DNA of 64,000 nt from Chitinophaga filiformis (GTDB lineage: Bacteria > Bacteroidota > Bacteroidia > Chitinophagales > Chitinophagaceae). The stretch spans positions 91,245 to 155,244 of the forward strand of contig NZ_JAKIRP010000024.1 of assembly GCF_021646545.1 (NCBI RefSeq), given 5' to 3'. This document shows positions 18,101 through 26,745 of this stretch, piece by piece. The stretch's first letter is position 1. Each line of letters opens with the position of its first letter. The notes under the pieces were generated by a model, which was not told the DNA's origin, made no database searches, and worked only from the letters and a program-made list of their open reading frames with translations. A program made the position numbers and the translations under genes.

Positions 18101-21100
18101 AAAGCTAAAAAGGCCCTTTTAACGGATCCTGTAGAGCTGCCCTTGCGCGAATCGTATGAATTGTCGGGGCAGCAGCTGCGGATCTGGACAGAACACAAGG
18201 GGGTCCGTTTTTCTACTGCCTACAACATGCCTGTTGCCTACCGGATCCACGGTCCGTTTTCGGTACAGCGTTTTGTGGCTGCCTTTGAGAAGGTCATTGA
18301 ACGTTTTGAATCATTGCGCACCACCTTTGTTTGCGGAGACGATGGTATACCCAGGCAGGTGATCCATCGTGATACGGCTTTTGTCTATCACTATGAAGAG
18401 GGACCTGTTGATGTTGAAACAGTGTGCCGGCAGCATGCGCAGCTGCATATACTGCTGGATGTGCTCCCGCTGTACAGAATAGCCTTGTACAAACTGGCTC
18501 AGGAAGAATGGCTGTTGCTGATCAACCTGCATCATATAATTGCGGACGGATTGTCGGAAGAGATCCTGTTTGCGCACTTACTGAAGGAATATGATGAGTT
18601 GAACGTACATGACACTTCCTCCGGTTTGCAGTATAAAGAGTACGCGGCCTGGCAGAACAGCCTGCAGCAGGACAAGGCAGCCCGTGATTACTGGCTACAG
18701 CAATTCAGGGACCCGCTGCCTGTGGCGGCATTAACGGCTCCTGCGAATAGTAGCCGTCAGCAGCAGACGATGGCCGGCAGTCACAGCATAACATTGGGAA
18801 AGACGCTTTCAGGCAGGATACTGGCGTTCTCGAAGGAGAGAAAGATCACCGTCTTCCCGTTATTGCTGTCGATAGTAGATATGTTATTATACCGCTATGG
18901 CGGTGGCAACGACAGGGTGCTGGCCATCCCGGTAGATAATCGCCTGCACGAAGCTTTTATGCAACAGGTAGGTTTTTTCCTGAATACACTGCTCTTAAGA
19001 AATGAGCTTGATCCTAAGGCATCCTTTCATCAGTTAACTGACAGGTGGAGCCGTCGCCTGGCCGAAGGCCTGGAGCACCAGCAATATCCTTATGAGCTAC
19101 TGGCAAAAGAACTGGTGGCGCTGCACGGCATCTCCGGCGATAGCCTGTTCCATGTACTGGTCAATTTCCAGGAAAGGCAGCAGGGTAATACCATTGAAAC
19201 AAATGAACTAAGGTTGGAGAAACTGCCGTACGACGGGCATACACAGGCCAAAGTGGGACTGGCATTCAACTTTTCTCAGCATAAGGATGAACTGAGCCTC
19301 ACGGTCGACTATGACAGCACCCGTTATGAAGCGTCTTTCATCCGCCAGCTATTAAGGCATTGCCTCTTCCTGGCAGGGCAGCTGATAGACCAGGCAGAAA
19401 GCGCTGTGGGAACAGTGAGTATGCTTTCGCCCGACGAAGTGGCGCAATGGAAGAAGTGTGGTACAGGGCCTGTTGTCAATATCGCACCCGCTGAAACGAT
19501 CATTTCCCGCTTCCGTCAGGTGGCGGAACAATATCCCGACTGCACGGCTATTGTTGACCAGGGCAGGAGGGTGAGCTATCGTACGCTGTTAAAACGAGTG
19601 TTGACCATGGGTATGGGCGGGATACTGCCCGGTCAGATCGTGCCGGTGCTGGCGGCGCGTAATGAACTGACGGTAACGGCTATGCTGGCCATTATGAACC
19701 GTGGGGCGATATACCTGCCTGTCGACGTGAAATTGCCGGAGGAAAGGGTCCTGGCTATCATTAGAGAATGCGGTGTACAGGTTGTGCTGAATACCTCCGG
19801 GCAAGCCTACGAGCTGAAAGATATTGCCGTACTGACACCTACGTTTACCAGCAGGGAGAGCCAGCCGGTACGCATTACAGGAGAAGTACCTGCTTATATG
19901 ATCTTCACTTCCGGTTCTACCGGTAAGCCTAAGGGACTCAGCATATCCCATACAGGGTTGTTAAACACCATCACTGCGCAGATCGCGGGATTTGGCGTGA
20001 GCCAGGATGATCATTGTCTTTGGTTCTCATCACCCGGTTTTGATGCATCCCTGTCGGAAGTATGCCTGGCACTATTATCCGGGGCCGCTTTATATACAGC
20101 TGGTCCTGAGCTGATCAATAACCAGTATGTATTCCTCGACTGGCTCACAAACAGTGGCATCTCGGTAGCCACCATTCCCCCGGCTTACCTGTCTGCATTA
20201 CCGGCAGCGCTGCCAGCTACCCTACGTGTGCTCATTGCTGCGGGAGAGGCCCTGCCTGAAAGGACAGGACTTGCACTGGCCGGTCAGCATATGCTGTTCA
20301 ATGCATATGGTCCTTCGGAGAATGCTATCTGTACCACTTTCACCCGGATCTATCCTGCAGATCACCTGATGCCTATAGGTATGCCGATAGCCAATGTGCA
20401 GGTAAAAGTACTGGATGCTGACCAGCAACCGGTGCCTGCAGGGGTAACAGGAGAACTACATATTACGGGCGTCGGACTGGCGAAAGGGTACTACAATAAT
20501 GAAACAGAAACTGCATTACGTTTTTATAAAGCTGGAGAGGAGACATGGTACCGTACGGGGGACTTCGTACGTTGGCTCGATGATGGCAGGATGGCCTTTG
20601 TGGGGAGGAAAGACGAGCAGGTAAAGATCAATGGCAACAGGGTAGAGCTGGAAGACATCCGGCATTGCCTGACTGCCCACCACCTGGTGAAAGATGCCGT
20701 GGTAGTATACAGGGCATTTGAAGGGACTGCACATCCCATACTGGTGGCGTATGTTGTGCCGGAAAATGCTACCTGCGACAGCGATATGCTGATGGCGTAT
20801 GCCAGGACGGTATTGCCGGCTTATATGGTGCCTTCTTTCTTTATCACCGTACCGCTTATACCGCTTACCGGCAATGGAAAGAAAGACAGCAGCAACCTGC
20901 CTTCGCCTGTTATTCATGAGCAGGGGCATACCGCTGGGCCGCTATCAGAAAGTGAGCAGATGATAGCTATGCTGTATACTGGCCTGCTAAGTACACTTGC
21001 CGACCGGCATACACATTTCTTTGCCGCCGGTGGTAACAGTCTTCGCGCTATTCAGCTTATTTCGGCTATCTACAAGTTATCTGAAAAGTCTGTCACACTG

Positions 21101-22471
21101 GGAGAGCTTTACAGGCATCCACAGGTAAAGGAACTGGCCCTCCTGCTTGATCAGAAAACGCCGGAGCTTTCTTACGAAAAGTATCTGGAGGAGAATGAAT
21201 GGTACAGGGCTACTCCTATGCAGCAGCGCATATGGGCTGATATGGAGGTGAGCGGCGGAGGCAAATATCTCATGAAGGGGTCCTTTGAGTTGAGTGGTCC
21301 GCTGGATGAGGCCCGTTTCAGCAAAGCGCTTCGCCATGTGCTGGAAGTTCATGGTATGCTGAGATGCCGCTTCCGGGTATCCGGAGAAGGCCTGCAATAT
21401 AAACTGTTCCCTGTAGATGAAAGTCAGATACAGTATGGTGATGGCTCCAGTGTGGAGATGAACCCTGAGCAGGATCCCGTATGCCGGTTGTTCTTACAAC
21501 AACATGATCAGGACCGTTACGTGTTCACATTTGTGTTACATCATCTTATTGCAGATGCATGGAGTATCAAGGTACTCATGACAGCCATCCTCGACCATTA
21601 TGGGAATGCGCTACAGTATAAAGAAATTACACCCTATAGTAAATATGCACAAAGTATCAGTCAGCTGCTGCCCGTTAAAACCGACAGGGTTGCACTGGCC
21701 CGTCATTGCCTTTTGAAAGAAAAACAGGAGGTAAATACAGCAGAACAGGGCACCGGGTATTTCAGGCAGATATTTCATAAGTATTCAGGTGACACCATCA
21801 CGGAGTTGTCTGCGCAATACAAGGTATCTCCCTTTGCACTGATCACCGGCTTACAAACGCTGGCATTTATGGATGATGCGGTGCAACCGGTATTGACGGT
21901 GTTTGCGCCGCTTCACGGACGCTTTGATCCGGCCTGGTACAATACGGTGGGGCTGTTCATGAACGTAGTGCCCTTCACTATCTACAAGCAGTTATATACA
22001 CATATATCAGACCTGATCGAGCATGTGCAGGCACAGTGTACTGCTTATCTTGAGCAGCCTGAAAGGTATGTGGCGCAATGGGTACCGGCTGGCGCAGAAG
22101 AAGTGGAGGGCCGGGGCATCCTGGAAATTCATATAGATGATTTAGAAGGGCATTACCGGGATGAAGCTGTAACGCCACCGGATATTACTATTCGCCCGCT
22201 TCATACTGCCATGAGCAGAAAGTTCAGCATGGAAATACATTTTACCTCAGACAGCCAGGGACTTTCAGCAGAATGCCTGTATGATCAGGGCGCCTACAGC
22301 GGAAAGTCCGTACAACGGGGCATCGCGCGGTTTGAACAGATGCTGTCTGCACTTAGCAGTGAACCTTCACAAACGATGATTGCCCTGGAACTTCAATTAC
22401 ATAACACGGAAAAGAACTTGATGCAGTCCGCACAACAGGACAGCATCCGTAGCTTCCTCAAAAAGAATTAA
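15131..22471 (+). CDS. NRPS, interface-like C*-A(Asn)-PCP-C-A(Tyr/Phe)-PCP-C
   Basis: The 2446-residue protein opens with a condensation-like domain (about 1-410) whose HHxxxDG site is lost (LPFGVADFHS). A1 (about 420-930) has core motifs YTSGTTGKPKG and FNEYGPTEATVG; its pocket reads D-L-T-K-I-G-E-V-G-K, the Asn code. PCP1 has Ser in GGQSIKA (about 952). C2 (about 1008-1440) is intact (LHHIIADG). A2 (about 1450-1940) reads D-A-S-T-I-A-A-I-C-K, an aromatic code (Tyr more likely than Phe). PCP2 has Ser in GGNSLRA (about 1967). The terminal C3 (about 2025-2440) has LHHLIADAWS, with Ala in place of the motif Gly. Codes were read by eye against GrsA. The upstream hybrid's C domain supplies the first bond and C3 delivers the chain to the next protein. 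Confidence 0.92.
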   Translation: MERLPDAIILPVTETQKGYFQQHISQQPVTFSWQINCEPVQDMKALASALRQLFQKQEALLVRFVNQPDMVYPLQEIGTAEDGHIHIFLEAQRKDARSFSNDSKQYLEQLSELVVFAASRDSEDACYHAYLQLPFGVADFHSIGKLCSAIQHVFSAKPAADAAISYSQYVSWQAETLKQQPEEITNWFKQQLPTRVKATPFLFETAGVTDKPVYESTAVNRKGRALQLEVERIGFSVRDCCYGIFSILLSHFTSRDLVTPGVVLSGRVYDELDNTVGLIDQVVPLPLTWEDRFKLLVNTISQLMGERQSVAEYFSHEFIQEVSGSGLPYVVQYVQLPDDVVHYSDWQVILPGVALQLDILDTQDGLATRWIFDSTRFSRPAVEQIDRVLQKLLDLAAVNPKQLTNINLLADETPVDIDLPTTAQQDFITLFQASCRQYPDAVAIVEGDITYTYSALEQLANKLALVLMKEKGVQPGDIVAISAPRSARVLIALIAIMKAGAAFLPLDRSQPAVRVRAILDDAAPVLVLTENADDRIGCSIAALLETADSVSGEMAYPQLDGEALSYVIYTSGTTGKPKGCMLSVNNLSHYLHWCAKTYTKETICGNFPWFTPLSFDLTITGIFLPLITGKKVVVFPEELQTDLILQQCFSGKYGVDSIKLTPSHISLLKHLELTETPIQVVITGGEQLQGSQAAALFRLNKDILLFNEYGPTEATVGCIVKLISPDDQLITIGRPIDGMHACILNNAGQPLLPGLAGELFLAGKGIAMGYLNNQALTDEKFILSGNDRVLYRTGDLARQLPDGELVFLGRMDQQLKIRGYRIEAEEIIHHLQYIPGVRAAHVLAEQHGDDPELALFFEGDAAIAAVAALLKTHLPAYMVPQHFYRVKQIPLTINGKVDTKRLLSHSLTIKEDTRPYEAPVNDTEEQIAAIWKELLQVEQVGRHDHFFASGGQSIKASALVARLNRHFKAGFSLKDIFDYPVLSEQAIRAVKAKKALLTDPVELPLRESYELSGQQLRIWTEHKGVRFSTAYNMPVAYRIHGPFSVQRFVAAFEKVIERFESLRTTFVCGDDGIPRQVIHRDTAFVYHYEEGPVDVETVCRQHAQLHILLDVLPLYRIALYKLAQEEWLLLINLHHIIADGLSEEILFAHLLKEYDELNVHDTSSGLQYKEYAAWQNSLQQDKAARDYWLQQFRDPLPVAALTAPANSSRQQQTMAGSHSITLGKTLSGRILAFSKERKITVFPLLLSIVDMLLYRYGGGNDRVLAIPVDNRLHEAFMQQVGFFLNTLLLRNELDPKASFHQLTDRWSRRLAEGLEHQQYPYELLAKELVALHGISGDSLFHVLVNFQERQQGNTIETNELRLEKLPYDGHTQAKVGLAFNFSQHKDELSLTVDYDSTRYEASFIRQLLRHCLFLAGQLIDQAESAVGTVSMLSPDEVAQWKKCGTGPVVNIAPAETIISRFRQVAEQYPDCTAIVDQGRRVSYRTLLKRVLTMGMGGILPGQIVPVLAARNELTVTAMLAIMNRGAIYLPVDVKLPEERVLAIIRECGVQVVLNTSGQAYELKDIAVLTPTFTSRESQPVRITGEVPAYMIFTSGSTGKPKGLSISHTGLLNTITAQIAGFGVSQDDHCLWFSSPGFDASLSEVCLALLSGAALYTAGPELINNQYVFLDWLTNSGISVATIPPAYLSALPAALPATLRVLIAAGEALPERTGLALAGQHMLFNAYGPSENAICTTFTRIYPADHLMPIGMPIANVQVKVLDADQQPVPAGVTGELHITGVGLAKGYYNNETETALRFYKAGEETWYRTGDFVRWLDDGRMAFVGRKDEQVKINGNRVELEDIRHCLTAHHLVKDAVVVYRAFEGTAHPILVAYVVPENATCDSDMLMAYARTVLPAYMVPSFFITVPLIPLTGNGKKDSSNLPSPVIHEQGHTAGPLSESEQMIAMLYTGLLSTLADRHTHFFAAGGNSLRAIQLISAIYKLSEKSVTLGELYRHPQVKELALLLDQKTPELSYEKYLEENEWYRATPMQQRIWADMEVSGGGKYLMKGSFELSGPLDEARFSKALRHVLEVHGMLRCRFRVSGEGLQYKLFPVDESQIQYGDGSSVEMNPEQDPVCRLFLQQHDQDRYVFTFVLHHLIADAWSIKVLMTAILDHYGNALQYKEITPYSKYAQSISQLLPVKTDRVALARHCLLKEKQEVNTAEQGTGYFRQIFHKYSGDTITELSAQYKVSPFALITGLQTLAFMDDAVQPVLTVFAPLHGRFDPAWYNTVGLFMNVVPFTIYKQLYTHISDLIEHVQAQCTAYLEQPERYVAQWVPAGAEEVEGRGILEIHIDDLEGHYRDEAVTPPDITIRPLHTAMSRKFSMEIHFTSDSQGLSAECLYDQGAYSGKSVQRGIARFEQMLSALSSEPSQTMIALELQLHNTEKNLMQSAQQDSIRSFLKKN

Positions 22472-22480
22472 GCGTTTAAT

Positions 22481-25400
22481 ATGAGTATCCATTGTATATC
22501 TCCTGTGCAGAAAAAGTACTTCAGTCTCAAGTGGGAGCAGGCATTGTTACACAGGGCTTTATTCAGGATCACTACACCTGTTACACACGATATTGTTAGT
22601 CGCTGGCGAGACCTGGTAAGCAGGCATGGTATACTGAGAACTGTCAGTACCTGTACCAGCAACGTCAGTGTCCCTTTCCAGGAAGTGAAGGACGAAGATC
22701 AAACCGTGCTGACTGTTATTGCAGATAAGGGGCATGATGAAGGAGCTGTTATCGCCGAATGGCAGCGTGTATCGTCACTGGATAATACGAAGATCCGGCT
22801 GATTGTCTTTAATGACGATAAAGGCATGCCTGCCTACCTCGGTCTCGTAGCGCCGACGGTATGGCTGGACAGCTGGTCTTTACGTTTTCTCGTACAACAG
22901 CTGATCACAGCAAATACACCGGAAGAAGAGCCGCTTCAGTTCATCCAGTATGTGGAATGGCTGGAGAGTATTTCAGATGAGGGCACGGACTTACCGCAGG
23001 ACCTGGAACAGGAGCCTGTACAGACTACCGGAACGCTTACCTTGCAGCACGGCGTGGGTAACGGTATATACAGTTCCTATGTCACCACAGACCTGAAAGC
23101 AGGTGACGCATTGCTTGAGCAGCTGGAGCAGGTAGCCATACAACAAAACATTACACCCGCTGATATCTGGTATTGGGCATGGACGAATGTAACTGCCCGG
23201 TACCTGAAACAAGGTACAGGTGCAGCTGCTTATATATCATCCGGTCGGCAGTTCGATGAGTTCAAACAGATACCTGGTGCTTTTGCAAAAGGCATCTACA
23301 GCAATTTCCGCAAGGAAGACGCGCAGGATGTGGTGCGATTAAAGGAGAGGCGGGAACGTTTTGATCTGTACCGGGAACAGCTGGAAGCAAATGCTGCTTA
23401 CAGCAATTGTACCTGTAGCTTTGAATACCTGGAACGCGACCATTTCCCGGAAGGAGTACTGGCAGAGATGCCGGTTTGCGTAGAGAGTCTTTCCTGCCAT
23501 GAGCCGTTTATACTGTCTTTTTTTGCAGAAGATACCGCAGGCGCCACCAGAATAGTATTGCAGGCAGATGAAAATGCAATCACTGCCGCTTCTCTGGAAT
23601 GGATCCGGCAGACCTTACTGGATGACGTGAGCCGTTTTGTAACTGGAGAGGCAATAAGCAACCCGACGGACATACAGCCATTGTTCGGTGCACAGATACC
23701 GTTTGAGTTCGTGCCTGTAACAGATACTTTTATGGCCACCGCTGGCCGTTATCCCGACCATATTGCGTTGGAATGGGATGGGGGTAGTATGAGCTATCAG
23801 GAATTACTCCGGCAATCAAGGCAGCTGGCGGAGGTGCTGATCGTACAGCATCGCATCCAGCCGGGCGACAGGGTGCTGATCAACATGGCCCGTACAGAGA
23901 AGTTGATACCTGTTATGTGGGCTGTGATGCTAAGCGGCGCCACGTATGTACCGGTCGATAAACAGTATCCTGAAGCCAGGATCAAATATATCATGCAGCA
24001 GTCTGAAGCCAAACTGGCTATTACAGACGGCCCGCGAACCGACAGGAGCATCTCTCCGGAGAAACTCTTCAGGGCAGCTGACCATATTGAGATCAACAGG
24101 CAGCTACCACGCTGGCAGCCGGAGCAGCCGGTTTATATATTGTATACATCAGGTACGACAGGGCAGCCCAAAGGCTGTGTCATTACCATGAGCAACCTCT
24201 TACACTATACCCATTGGGCGAGCTACTATTATTTCTCTAATCATCCTGTGGGAACAATGCCTTTGTTTACGCCAATCGCATTTGACCTGACAGTTACAGC
24301 TGTCTTTTGTACGCTGTTGAGGGGGGCGATACTGTATATCTGTGCAGAGGAAACAGAGGTGAGCACACATCTGCAGAACGCTTTCAACACCATGAATGCC
24401 ATCAAGCTGACGCCTTCGCACATCCGTATGCTACCGCACCTGGGCATTACACATACCACGACAGATATCTGCATCGTTGGCGGAGAGGCGCTGCAGGAAA
24501 GCGATATCGCCATCCTGCGGAGCTTGAATCCTGCAATGAAGATCTACAATGAATACGGCCCTACAGAGTGTACTGTGGGCTGCATTGTCTGGAATGTGCC
24601 TGAGTCATTTAACGAGATATTGATAGGAGAACCTATCTGTAATACAAGCGCCTGCATATTGGATGCGCAGATGCAGCCATGTACGCCCGGTATTGAGGGA
24701 GAGATCTGGATTGGCGGAAGCACGGTGGGTGCAGGTTATTTTCATGATGAAGCGAAAACGGCAGCGCGTTTTGTAGACGGCTTATACAAAACGGGCGATA
24801 AGGGATACTGGCTGCCGGATGGCAATATCTGCTACACGGGGCGCAATGATGATATGATCAAGCTAAGGGGCTACCGTATAGAGCGGGGTGAAATAACTTC
24901 CGTTATACGCAATGTGGCTGGTGTAAGTGATGCTTTTGTCATCATACGTCAGGAGGAACTGGTGGGCTATTATGCCGGTGCGCCCGAACTGGCTGCCGCC
25001 ATCAGGAAAGAAATGGAGGAACAGTTGCCGGCGTACATGATACCTGTCAGCCTGATCGCGATGGAGCGTTTTCCTGTGAACGTCAACGGCAAACTGGATA
25101 TTGCTGCATTACCCTCTCCGGAAGAGGTGCGCAGCAGGGACGAGATCGTGCTGCCCCGCACGGCACAGGAAAAGATGCTGGCGCAGGTGTGGGAGACGGT
25201 ATTGCAAAAAGCGCCTGTGGGTATTCACGACCACTTCCTGGGCATTGGCGGCGATTCCATAAAAGCCATACAGGTGGTGGCGAAGATGCGGGAGAAAGGC
25301 TGGATGTTGCAGGTGGGAGATATACTAAGGTTCCCTACCATTTCGCAGCTGGTGAACTACCTGAAAGAAGCAGCACATATACCGGTGGATGAACTGGCGG

Positions 25401-26743
25401 ATGGCGGATCGATTCCACTGGCGCCTTTACAGATCAAGTTTTTCAGGGATAATACGGCAGACCTGCATTACTATAACCAGTCGCTGTTGTTACAGGCTGT
25501 GGGAAAGATAGACGCAGATGATCTTAAGGCAGCAGTTACCCGTTTATGGCAGTACCATGCCGCACTGCGTACTGTTTTTCCTTTATCAGGCGGGGAGCGT
25601 GTGCAACACGTGCTACCAGCGTCTCTTGTTATAGAAGGCATCTTTATTGAACAGGAAGCTTTCGATCTGAAGGGCCAGACACAGTACTGGCAGCAGCAGT
25701 TTGACCTGGCAAGTGGTCCTTTATTCCGCTGCATATTATTCCGTGGAGAAGAGCAGGACTATGTGTTCCTGCTGGCGCATCACCTCATCATTGACGGCGT
25801 ATCCTGGCGTATCATCCTGGAACAGTTATCGGGCAATGGGGTACAGGGAGAAAATACCTCGGGCTCTTATCTGAAATGGTCGCAGGCCCTTCGGAAGAAA
25901 ACAGACAGCCTCACTGTACAGGAGATGTCTTACTGGATGGACATGGAGGCAAAGGCTGCGGAAGACTGGCAGGAGCTGGCGTCTGTTGAGAAAACCTTCC
26001 GCCATTTTGATCACCTGCATACCGCGTTGTCAGCCGCCACCACGAGGCAGTTGCTTTCACTGCCTTTACATACCATGGATGTGACGTTGCAGGAAGTGCA
26101 GCTGGCGGCGCTGACGAGTGCTATACAGGCGTGGAGCGGCCGCTCAGGCGTTACCTTATACCTGGAATCGCATGGGAGGAACAGCACAGAAGATGCAGCA
26201 TCCTTTGCCGAAACAGTCGGCTGGTTTACAATGAAATACCCGGTGGCATTGCCTTGTCTGCCGGCGGAACATATGCGTAGCGCTATTCAGCAAACCATCG
26301 CTGCCCTGGGAAAGACGCCTGGCAATGGAGAAGGATATCTCTGCATGCGTTACCTGGGAGAACTGCATACGGGCAGCCAAAGCACAGAGCCCTTTATCAC
26401 CTTCAACTACCTGGGGCAGCATGACACGGGTGAAGAACAGGCTTTCTCTATTCATGATTTATCGCCTTTACAACAGAATGTAGGGCCTGATATTTACATG
26501 CCTTCAGCGCTTTACTTTACGCTGATCATTTCAGAAGGTGCGCTGCAGGTAAGTCTTTCTTATCATCAGTTGTTAGTTACAAAAGATGCAGCCACCCGGT
26601 TGTTGCAGCAGTATATCACATGTCTTGAACAGTTCATTCATGCATTAGGAAAATGGGATGGCCAATTCAAAAGGAAAGTTGCCGGCGCCGAAGTACTTGG
26701 ACTGAACGAACAGGAATTGGAAGAGATCTTTAATTCACTTTAA
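22481..26743 (+). CDS. NRPS, interface-like C*-A(Asn)-PCP-E
   Basis: The 1420-residue single module starts with a degenerate condensation-like domain (about 1-400). Where HHxxxDG is expected it reads VAPTVWLDSWS, so both His are gone. The A domain (about 405-900; YTSGTTGQPKG near 553, FDLTVT near 600, YNEYGPTECTVG near 690) has the pocket D-L-T-K-I-G-E-V-G-K, the Asn code and identical to A1. The PCP Ser is in GGDSIKA (about 923). An epimerization domain follows (about 979-1400), with AHHLIIDGVSW, ESHGRN, ETVGWFT and FNYLGQ. The residue is therefore delivered as D-Asn. The next protein begins with a C domain of the DCL type, as expected after an E domain. It lies 9 bp after the previous NRPS and 2 bp before the next. 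Confidence 0.92.
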   Translation: MSIHCISPVQKKYFSLKWEQALLHRALFRITTPVTHDIVSRWRDLVSRHGILRTVSTCTSNVSVPFQEVKDEDQTVLTVIADKGHDEGAVIAEWQRVSSLDNTKIRLIVFNDDKGMPAYLGLVAPTVWLDSWSLRFLVQQLITANTPEEEPLQFIQYVEWLESISDEGTDLPQDLEQEPVQTTGTLTLQHGVGNGIYSSYVTTDLKAGDALLEQLEQVAIQQNITPADIWYWAWTNVTARYLKQGTGAAAYISSGRQFDEFKQIPGAFAKGIYSNFRKEDAQDVVRLKERRERFDLYREQLEANAAYSNCTCSFEYLERDHFPEGVLAEMPVCVESLSCHEPFILSFFAEDTAGATRIVLQADENAITAASLEWIRQTLLDDVSRFVTGEAISNPTDIQPLFGAQIPFEFVPVTDTFMATAGRYPDHIALEWDGGSMSYQELLRQSRQLAEVLIVQHRIQPGDRVLINMARTEKLIPVMWAVMLSGATYVPVDKQYPEARIKYIMQQSEAKLAITDGPRTDRSISPEKLFRAADHIEINRQLPRWQPEQPVYILYTSGTTGQPKGCVITMSNLLHYTHWASYYYFSNHPVGTMPLFTPIAFDLTVTAVFCTLLRGAILYICAEETEVSTHLQNAFNTMNAIKLTPSHIRMLPHLGITHTTTDICIVGGEALQESDIAILRSLNPAMKIYNEYGPTECTVGCIVWNVPESFNEILIGEPICNTSACILDAQMQPCTPGIEGEIWIGGSTVGAGYFHDEAKTAARFVDGLYKTGDKGYWLPDGNICYTGRNDDMIKLRGYRIERGEITSVIRNVAGVSDAFVIIRQEELVGYYAGAPELAAAIRKEMEEQLPAYMIPVSLIAMERFPVNVNGKLDIAALPSPEEVRSRDEIVLPRTAQEKMLAQVWETVLQKAPVGIHDHFLGIGGDSIKAIQVVAKMREKGWMLQVGDILRFPTISQLVNYLKEAAHIPVDELADGGSIPLAPLQIKFFRDNTADLHYYNQSLLLQAVGKIDADDLKAAVTRLWQYHAALRTVFPLSGGERVQHVLPASLVIEGIFIEQEAFDLKGQTQYWQQQFDLASGPLFRCILFRGEEQDYVFLLAHHLIIDGVSWRIILEQLSGNGVQGENTSGSYLKWSQALRKKTDSLTVQEMSYWMDMEAKAAEDWQELASVEKTFRHFDHLHTALSAATTRQLLSLPLHTMDVTLQEVQLAALTSAIQAWSGRSGVTLYLESHGRNSTEDAASFAETVGWFTMKYPVALPCLPAEHMRSAIQQTIAALGKTPGNGEGYLCMRYLGELHTGSQSTEPFITFNYLGQHDTGEEQAFSIHDLSPLQQNVGPDIYMPSALYFTLIISEGALQVSLSYHQLLVTKDAATRLLQQYITCLEQFIHALGKWDGQFKRKVAGAEVLGLNEQELEEIFNSL

Positions 26744-26745
26744 AT

